Made by a program: the position numbers and the translations under genes. Shown in pieces: positions 54,707-64,000 of a stretch of 64,000 nt of DNA; position 1 is the first letter of the stretch; the number at the start of each line of letters is the position of its first letter. The notes under the pieces are model-generated. The model did no database searches, had not been told where the DNA came from, and saw only the letters and a list, made by a program, of their open reading frames with translations. Location of the stretch: positions 372,001 through 436,000 of the forward strand of contig RSEE01000001.1 of assembly GCA_003971905.1 (NCBI GenBank), written 5' to 3'. This DNA comes from Moniliella sp. 'wahieum' (Eukaryota; Basidiomycota; Moniliellomycetes; Moniliellales; Moniliellaceae).

Positions 54707-55368
54707 ATACCGTTTTTGTGGTGCTCAGCTTGAGCGGCTCAATGTTCAATCACCACTGCTCCGTACTCTGGGCTATGTGACGTACCAGGTCAGGCCGATG
54801 ACGATGACAACAACAATGACAATGACGGAGGAGGACGAAGTTCCTGCATCTTGCCATCTGGATTGGATCGGAGCGCTTGAGCTGTTGATGCCTGCTGGTG
54901 CTGATGAGCGCTGGAGCCACCACCGCCAGGACCGGAACAAGATAACGGGTACGAGGAGCAGGAACGCTGGCCTTGTAATGAGATAGATGCTCGATACCGA
55001 TGCTCCTCGGCCTCGGCCGCGGCGCCTTGCTGCCCGAGCGCGTGGGGCACGCCGCTCAGCGTGGCCGCAGGCGCAGAGGCGACCCTGCCGCCCGCGCTGC
55101 CCGGCTCGGCGGGGGCGGCCGCTGCCAGAGCCAGGCCTCTGCGAGGCACAGGGGCAGCCAGCGGCGCCCAGGCCAGCTGAACATGGTGCAGATACACTGC
55201 CCCCGTGCCTCTGCCCCCCCCCCCCAGCGGGCGACGTCGACACGACATCCGCCGGCCAGTGCGCCTCTCGGACTTCCACCACCTCCACCACCTCCACCGC
55301 CGCCGGTGTTGCTGCTGCTGTTATTGCTACTGCTTCCTGCGAGTCTCGTGCAAACGGCTTGCTGCCAT

Positions 55369-59111
<3,743 letters not shown>

Positions 59112-59481
59112 CCTGTCGCTTGGCGTATCTGCGACCCGATCCAGTCGTCCTGGCGCATGGCTGTTGGCCCCTTGCTCATCCGTATCTCCATCTCCATTCC
59201 TACCCCATCTCTGTCGTCATCTTCATCGCTATCTCCATCTTTGGTCTCTGGCCCTGGCCCCTGGGCATTCCTATCTGCAGGATCCCTGGACCGAACCCAA
59301 CTCAATCCAACCTGCCGCCTTGCCCCTCCCGTCTTCCTCTGCTGCACTAGCACACCCATCTTTGCCTGCTTTTCTTGGTTTGTGGTTTGTAGCCGGGCCC
59401 ATTGCCCATGTCATTCTGCTTGGGGTAGGAAAGAGGTGAGGTATATATGAATCTGGTGATCTACGCGCATAGATGCCGGCG
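59112..59481. other. USP7 3' flank
   Basis: C/T-rich sequence with repeated CATCTCCATC/CATTCCTAT words; probable 3' UTR. No gene was seen. Confidence 0.4.
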
Positions 59482-59660
59482 CTAATTGAGGTCCTGCATC
59501 AACACCTCTAGCATCGTAGGGTCCAACGCGTTGAGCCCCGCCTGGACCAGCTCGGGATAGGCGGCCTGGGCATGCTGAAGCGCAAAGCGCAGGTACTGTA
59601 CCAAGTCCGTCTGCGCCACACCGTATCTGCCGCGGCCAAGTTGCGCAGGCGCGCCGCGCC
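59482..59660 (-). pseudogene. C-terminal tail of a HEAT-like host gene (fragment)
   Basis: The minus strand encodes GRYGVAQTDLVQYLRFALQH then AQAAYPELVQAGLNALDPTM and LEVLMQDLN before a stop at 59482. The amphipathic, Leu/Ala-rich helices look like the last HEAT repeats of a karyopherin-type protein, but this is only a resemblance. The sequence that should precede it is replaced by retroelement-derived sequence, so only the tail remains here. Confidence 0.4.
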
Positions 59661-59699
59661 CGGACGGGCTCGGGTTAACTGTTGCCACGGACAAGTCAC

Positions 59700-60840
59700 A
59701 TCGAAGTGCGAAAGGAGCATCTTCCGGGAAACAACCAGGCCCCACCGACAGTTCACGTAGTGCCCCGTAGCTTGGGGGACACCCTTACTCGGCGACACAT
59801 TCTTCGAGTTGCCTGTGTGGTAGCCCACCACGCGCTGCTTGGCTGAGCGCAAGCCAACCAACAAGGCTCCAATAACTTAGACTGCCAGGCCAGAAGTGAC
59901 CTTGCTGTCCCATCGCTCGTTGTAACTGCTGTCAGTATACAATTCCTGCGGTGGGCCAACGGTACGAGGGAGCCTGAGTACTATAGACCAGCAGTGTTAT
60001 CCAAGTAGCCCCATACCCCCGTCAAAGCCGTCCACAATGTTTTTGGGGACCAGGGTCTGCGCAGCATTGGCTGAGGGGCCGCACAGCAAAAACAGTGTCC
60101 GGTCTGGTGCAGGACGCGATCCATACAGCCCAGTGAGTTCCCATTTCACTGACGAAGTCGATGCACCCCCTTTTCCAAACACTTTTGCTCGCCTGCGGCT
60201 CGGGGGCCGAGCTGAGTCCCGGTAAGGAGAGGGGCTGGCGATGGGGCGGCTCACCCTCACGCCCAAGCCATCGCATGTGCTCGCTTTAATACAGCCATCC
60301 TGAGATACATGGCACTCTCCAGTTTGGAAGACAAATCCCACACCAAAGAAGTATATGCTATAATGGCCCGCCGTCCACGACATCCACATGTTGACGTTGG
60401 TCCCGTAAGAAGTTTTGTAGTAATATATCTCTGTATAGGTGAAGCAGCGACGCAAGCATCGTCGACCCGTATCCAGAGAATGGCCACATCTTCTGCAACC
60501 CGTATACGAGTAAACACGCACGGGTCCGCCATAGTGTAGCCTCAGCCTCAGGATGGTTGGACATCAGGGCCTTCTTTAGCAGCCACACCTTACCATCCTC
60601 CCCTCCGAAATCCTTTGGCGGTTCCATGTACCCGTATTCGATTGGTTGGAGGTCGGCATAACGAAAAGCGGACACTGGCACATATTGCAAGTGAAAAAGG
60701 GCCAGTCAAGACGTAGTGCCAGAACGGTCAGCAGTATTAGCGTGAAGTGTGCAGTGGCAGCAGGGGCAGACAACGTAGCTGTATCATATTCAAGGCCAGG
60801 GCGTTAAAGGAAACCGTGTCCAACCCACCGGGCGCGACGT
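59700..60840 (-). mobile_element. Ty1/copia-type LTR retrotransposon fossil (RT and RNase H part)
   Basis: On the minus strand, parts of the copia reverse transcriptase (region of DPCVFTRIRVAEDVAILW and of GYMEPPKDFGGEDGKVWLLK) are followed by an RNase H part (region of YTDSSYNERWDSKVTSGLA). Order and orientation fit the 3' end of a copia pol gene. No gag, integrase or flanking LTR was identified around it. The copy is broken in several places and looks old. Borders are approximate. Confidence 0.75.
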
Positions 60841-61635
60841 CGAACTAGCGGATGGAGTAGATGAAAACGGTGGCCGCCAAGTTGCACTGCATACCGCCCC
60901 GACAGAGGCGTTAACGGGCGGCAGGGGGTGCGTTACTATCTAGTTCGCGCAAGATGTGTTGGGGGAAATACGGTGGACGATGCAAATGCGCAACGAGATC
61001 GAAGTACCTTGCGCCAAGGGCCGGACCACGAGCGGGTGTTTCTGGATGGTGGCAATGCTGGCGCCAACGAGACGCCGTGGGATCCTGTCGCTCACGGCCG
61101 AGGTCGGCTCCAAACACGCTCGGCGCAGCCGTTGACTGCGATCCAGGCACCTCTACGCAAATGCGCTATGAGACCCTGGCCCCTACGCCGTGGTTGTCGA
61201 TGTGGACATGTGGACAGGGACGTGGCTTGCGGCTGCCCCGAGCCGAGGGGTGGCTGCTGTCCTCCACGGGTTGTGGTGGGCCGCGGTAAGAGGGATAGGA
61301 TTGGAGGATGGTCGCTGCGGTGTGGAGGAGCGATGGCTGCGGAGCGGCGCCGCATCGACAGGCACCAAGGGCGGACATCATGCATCAGGCATCATGTATG
61401 CGCGATCAGTGACAATCGATGGTCAGTCCGGTCAGTGCGCATCCGCTGCATGCAGCGGGGCGGTGCGATCAGATGGCCCCGCCGTATTTAGGCCTTGAGC
61501 AGCCGCCGTGCACATGTGCTCTGGCCGCTCCATCCCCCTCGTGCTCCCTCTCGTCCGCACCAGCATCCGCAGTCCTTCTTCCCCCCGCCCCCCTCAGCCT
61601 CCACCCTCGTCCCCGCGCCCTAGGACCATCACCAT
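60841..61635. other. Intergenic between the fossil and the USP7 duplicate
   Basis: No gene supported. A minus-strand stretch at 60911-61030 (YFDLVAHLHRPPYFPQHIL) is protein-like but unidentified. Bases 61375-61460 carry GCATCATGTATGCGCGATC and GGTCAGTCCGGTCAGTGCG words like those of other upstream regions, and a C/T-rich core-promoter-like tract (61530-61630) precedes the ATG at 61636. Confidence 0.35.
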
Positions 61636-61872
61636 CATGGGTTCCCCGACACCCTACAGCGCCGTCCCCCCTCGCCACAGGTGGCCAATGCCACTGCCAG
61701 CTCCACCTTCGAGCCCCTGCCCCCGCCTCTGGACGCCCCTGGTGGCCCCGAGGAATTCAACCCGTTTACCCCCCCGCCGCCCGGCACAGACGAGGCGCCT
61801 CCTTCGTACCGCGAGTCGGTCGCGGCCAAGGAGCCTGGTCGCCAACCTAGGTCTGGCAGTGGTCCATCAGGA

Positions 61873-64000
61873 GAGGCCAAGGCGCGGGAGCTGCACGAGC
61901 AACACTTTTTCCTCAACGTTCGCCTGATCACAGAGGCTACCTTCCGTCAATACCAGGGCTTTGATTTGGCACTCAACAACCGGCGCACCCAGTCGCTTGT
62001 AGACGTACCCAGTCTCAAAGTGCGGAAGACAGACCTGTTCCAAGCGGTCAAAGAGCAGATTGCCCAGCATTTTAATGTTCGCGCATCCGACTTCCGTGTA
62101 TGGGTGTTGGCTACCCGGCAAAACCAGACCGTTCGCCCAGATTGCATCGTGCCGGACAAGACGGAGCTGACGATTGACAAAGTTCGGGAACGTTATTCCG
62201 GCCGGTCGCAAGAGCTGCGGTTGTTTATCGAGTTTGACCTCCCGACCCTTCCGCCGCAGGCGCTGCAGCAAGACCCGGACTGGACCTTGGTCTTCCTCAA
62301 GCGCTTCAGTGTCCAGGACCAAACGCTCCTCGGATTTTCAAGCACATATGTCAAGCAGAGCGATCCCGTGGGCTCATTGGTGCCTGTGATCAACGAACTG
62401 ATCCAGCGGCCTCTCACTGCGCCGCTCTGGCTGTATGAGGAGACCAAGCCAACAATGATTGAGGCAATGAATGAACATACCAGCAGCTTTTCTGAGGCCG
62501 AGATCCAGTCTGGAGACATCATTTGCTTCCAAGAATTCATGCCACCATCCGAGGTGGAGGAGGCTCACGCCCAAGGTCGTTACACTACCGCGCTCGAGTT
62601 TTATGACTTTTTGGCCAACAAAGTTGACCTATGTTGAGATGTCGAGGGTGATCGAGAGAGTTGGTGAAGGGGAAAGCTATACCACACAGGCACTTCTCAC
62701 TGCGCGGGACCGGTGGGTCCCAAAGAAACATGGATTGGCTTTGCCCTTATATGAGACCAAAGCGTGTAACAAAAGGGGTCTAGAGCCGGAGTATCTCTCT
62801 AGAAACGCAATAGAAAGGGGAACGGAAACAACAAGTGGTGCTAGTAGGTTTGGTCTGAGGCATACCCCGAAACCAGTTTCAAATAAGTTTGAGGCAGTTT
62901 GTATCTTGGCTCAAACAATCGCAAAGTTTGGAGCAAGTGCGCTTTATTCAACAACCTATAGTGGTCAAGCCGGCGCCCAAGCAGACGAGTACGACGCAGT
63001 TGAACCTGTCCTTGCACCGCAACCTTTCGTACGATCTCTTGGCTCACCAGATCGGGGGGAAACTGGGGTGGGACCCGGCCAAGCTTCGTCTGTCCTACTT
63101 GTTCGACCCACCTCATCGCCATCAAGAGCACTGCCACTGTGGCCCTGTACGATGCGATGAACGCTCATCTCACCGAGCCTCCGGTTGTCTTGTTTTATGA
63201 GCTGCTGGACGTGCCCTTGACCGAGCTTGAGGCCAAGCGGAATTTGCGCATCTACTGGATGGGCATCCATAACAAGGAGGAGAGCGAGCGGACGTATTTG
63301 CTCAACCGCAATGCTCCGCTCAGTACGTTGCAAGAGGAGCTGGCCGTGGCGGAGAAGTTGACGGAGCATGCATCGGATCCAGTGCTCAAGCCCGGCCCCG
63401 ATGGGACGCTGCAGCCTGCGCTCGAACCGGTGCCAGCTACTTCGTTGGCCTACGCACGTCTGCCCGCGATGCGGGTGCGACTGTTTGAGATTTCACCCAA
63501 TGGCCGCTCCCAGCTCATCTTGCCGCCCAACAAGTACATTAGTGAGCTGGCCGAGCATGCCGAGCTGTTCGCCGAGGAGGTGCCTGGAGGAGTTGGAGTT
63601 GATCTGTGCCCATCAAGCGCGTCAGCACGATGCGACGGCGGGGGGGGACCTGAGCTCCCAGCGGCTGATTGAGGTGGCTCACTTTACCAAAGACCCGCAC
63701 CGAGCCAATGGCGTGCCGTTCCGGAGGGCGACCAAGCTGCGCTTGCGCGCTCGCCTCGCCTTGTCCGAGAAGGAGTTTGCCAAGATCAAGTTTGCGCTGC
63801 TGCGGCCCTTGTCCTATGGCTCCTATCGCGAGACGGAGTATCTCGACGACGAGGCGGTGCTGTACGACCTGGTGGCCAAGGGCTTTGTCTTGGGACTCGA
63901 TCATCTCGACCGCTCTACGCGCGGACACCGTCACGCTGCCGTATCGGCCTACGACCGTGGCATCCACATCTCCTAACCTGTTTGCTTGGCGTATCTGCGA
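61873..64000 (+). repeat. Direct duplication, copy 2 (truncated by window end)
   Basis: Counterpart of 57313-59125, offset by about 4.56 kb before and 4.86 kb after the LTR-like insertion. Base identity outside indels is very high by eye, so the duplication is recent or the two copies are kept similar. Confidence 0.9.
62632..62953. mobile_element. Solo-LTR-like insertion in the USP7 duplicate
   Basis: A 322-nt segment is present in copy 2 but absent from the matching point of copy 1 (58067-58072). It begins TGTTGA and ends TCAACA, giving the TG...CA ends and short inverted repeat of an LTR, and is flanked by ACCTA on both sides (62627-62631 and 62954-62958), as for a 5-bp target duplication. 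A TATA-like TTATATGAG lies inside. Two extra bases (TA) follow the right-hand repeat compared with copy 1. No internal retroelement genes are present, so it is a solo LTR or LTR relic; family (copia or gypsy) not determined. It is younger than the duplication. Confidence 0.65.

Larger units (their letters stand above)
53215..55368. promoter_or_regulatory. Divergent 2.1-kb intergenic region with several word tracts
   Basis: It separates the mannosyltransferase (-) from the deubiquitinase (+). It holds GGTTGAACGTTGACATGTGA (53505), CATGTCATGCATCATG (53580), CAGTCGCAG repeats (53648-53715), GTACGTTCAACCTGAAC (53920), GATCATCGATCATTGC and related units (54166-54262), a CCCTAACCCTAA pair (54290-54301), and TGAGTACTGAGT units (54420-54445, 54667-54705). 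A minus-strand frame at 54773-55297 ends in a hydrophobic run (SSVIVIVVVIVIGLTWYVT) that could be a tail anchor, but I could not support it as a gene. Confidence 0.45.
61636..64000 (+). pseudogene. Chimeric, N-terminally replaced partial duplicate of the USP7/Ubp15 gene (copy 2)
   Basis: From 61873 the sequence repeats the UBL region of copy 1, but MATH and catalytic domains are absent. Upstream lies a different 5' part that is open: MGSPTPYSAVPP, then (one base off) VANATASSTFEPLPPPLDAP, EEFNPFTPPPPGTDEAPPSY and RESVAAKEPGRQPRSGSG, fused in frame to EAKARELHEQHFFLNVRL. The frame stays open from 61681 to 62637, far longer than in the matching part of copy 1. It ends in an LTR-like insertion after NKVDL. 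Beyond it the duplicate resumes. Relative to copy 1 it lacks 27 nt (copy 1 58836-58862, encoding FVVHAHEPL) and a few single or double bases. If expressed, the product would be a catalytically dead UBL-domain protein of about 330 residues. The right end is cut by the window. Confidence 0.75.

Noticed and set aside
54773-55297. Minus-strand frame ending in a strong hydrophobic tail (VIVIVVVIVIG)
   Set aside because: The hydrophobic run comes from a low-complexity GAC/GAT-rich stretch, the rest is Gly/Arg-rich, and no homologous feature was recognised.

Overview
The window looks like a GC-rich nuclear contig from a basidiomycete fungus, probably a yeast-like or smut-like lineage (inference). 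The evidence is densely packed genes on both strands, short GT-AG introns of about 57-265 nt with recognisable branch sites, long Pro/Ser/Ala-rich protein tails, and a fungal gene set: XMAP215/Stu2, eIF5A, ribosomal protein uL30 (RPL7), POT1, an Aro8-type aminotransferase, a Kre9-like GPI protein, an F-BAR RhoGAP, an IPC mannosyltransferase and Ubp15/USP7. No bacterial, organellar or CRISPR features were seen.

Layout. 0-3.3 kb: 3' part of a TOG-domain microtubule polymerase (+). 4.3-5.2 kb: unassigned, possibly secreted protein (-). 6.6-7.2 kb: eIF5A (-). 8.1-10.2 kb: sedolisin (S53) protease (-). 10.2-13.9 kb: gene-poor. 13.9-14.9 kb: RPL7 (-), with a box C/D snoRNA in its intron. 15.6-18.5 kb: POT1-like telomere protein (-), divergent from an aminotransferase at 19.2-20.8 kb (+). 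21.6-21.9 kb: zinc-knuckle protein (-). 22.5-23.2 kb: DUF202 membrane protein (-). 23.7-24.7 kb: GPI-anchored Kre9-like protein (+). 27.0-28.9 kb: dual-specificity phosphatase (+). 30.5-31.8 kb: hypothetical (+). 32.8-36.4 kb: F-BAR/RhoGAP (+). 36.7-37.7 kb: methyltransferase (-). 38.4-41.7 kb: zinc-ribbon/UIM protein (-). 43.0-45.0 kb: single-pass membrane protein (+). 46.1-47.9 kb: C2H2 transcription factor (+). 49.2-50.6 kb: hypothetical (+). 51.2-53.2 kb: mannosyltransferase (-). 55.4-59.1 kb: USP7/Ubp15 deubiquitinase (+). 59.5-64.0 kb: a decayed island with a HEAT-like gene tail, a Ty1/copia fossil, and a partial chimeric duplicate of the USP7 gene that carries a solo-LTR-like insertion.

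Two general points. First, nearly every conserved gene, including essential ones such as RPL7 and eIF5A, is interrupted by one-base shifts, mostly next to homopolymers. I read these as errors of an unpolished assembly, so gene boundaries are reconstructed across frames. Second, most gene upstream regions carry short self-complementary word tracts (GAACGTTC, ACATGTGACATGT, ACTAGTGACTAGT, TGAGTACTGAGT, ATCGATCATC, TGATGCATGATGC) that recur across the window and look like a lineage-specific promoter vocabulary.

The genes are ordinary housekeeping functions with no obvious shared pathway. The most notable observations are the RPL7 intronic snoRNA with a 14-nt guide to 25S rRNA, the promoter word tracts, the POT1 with a long N-terminal extension, and the chimeric USP7 duplicate.
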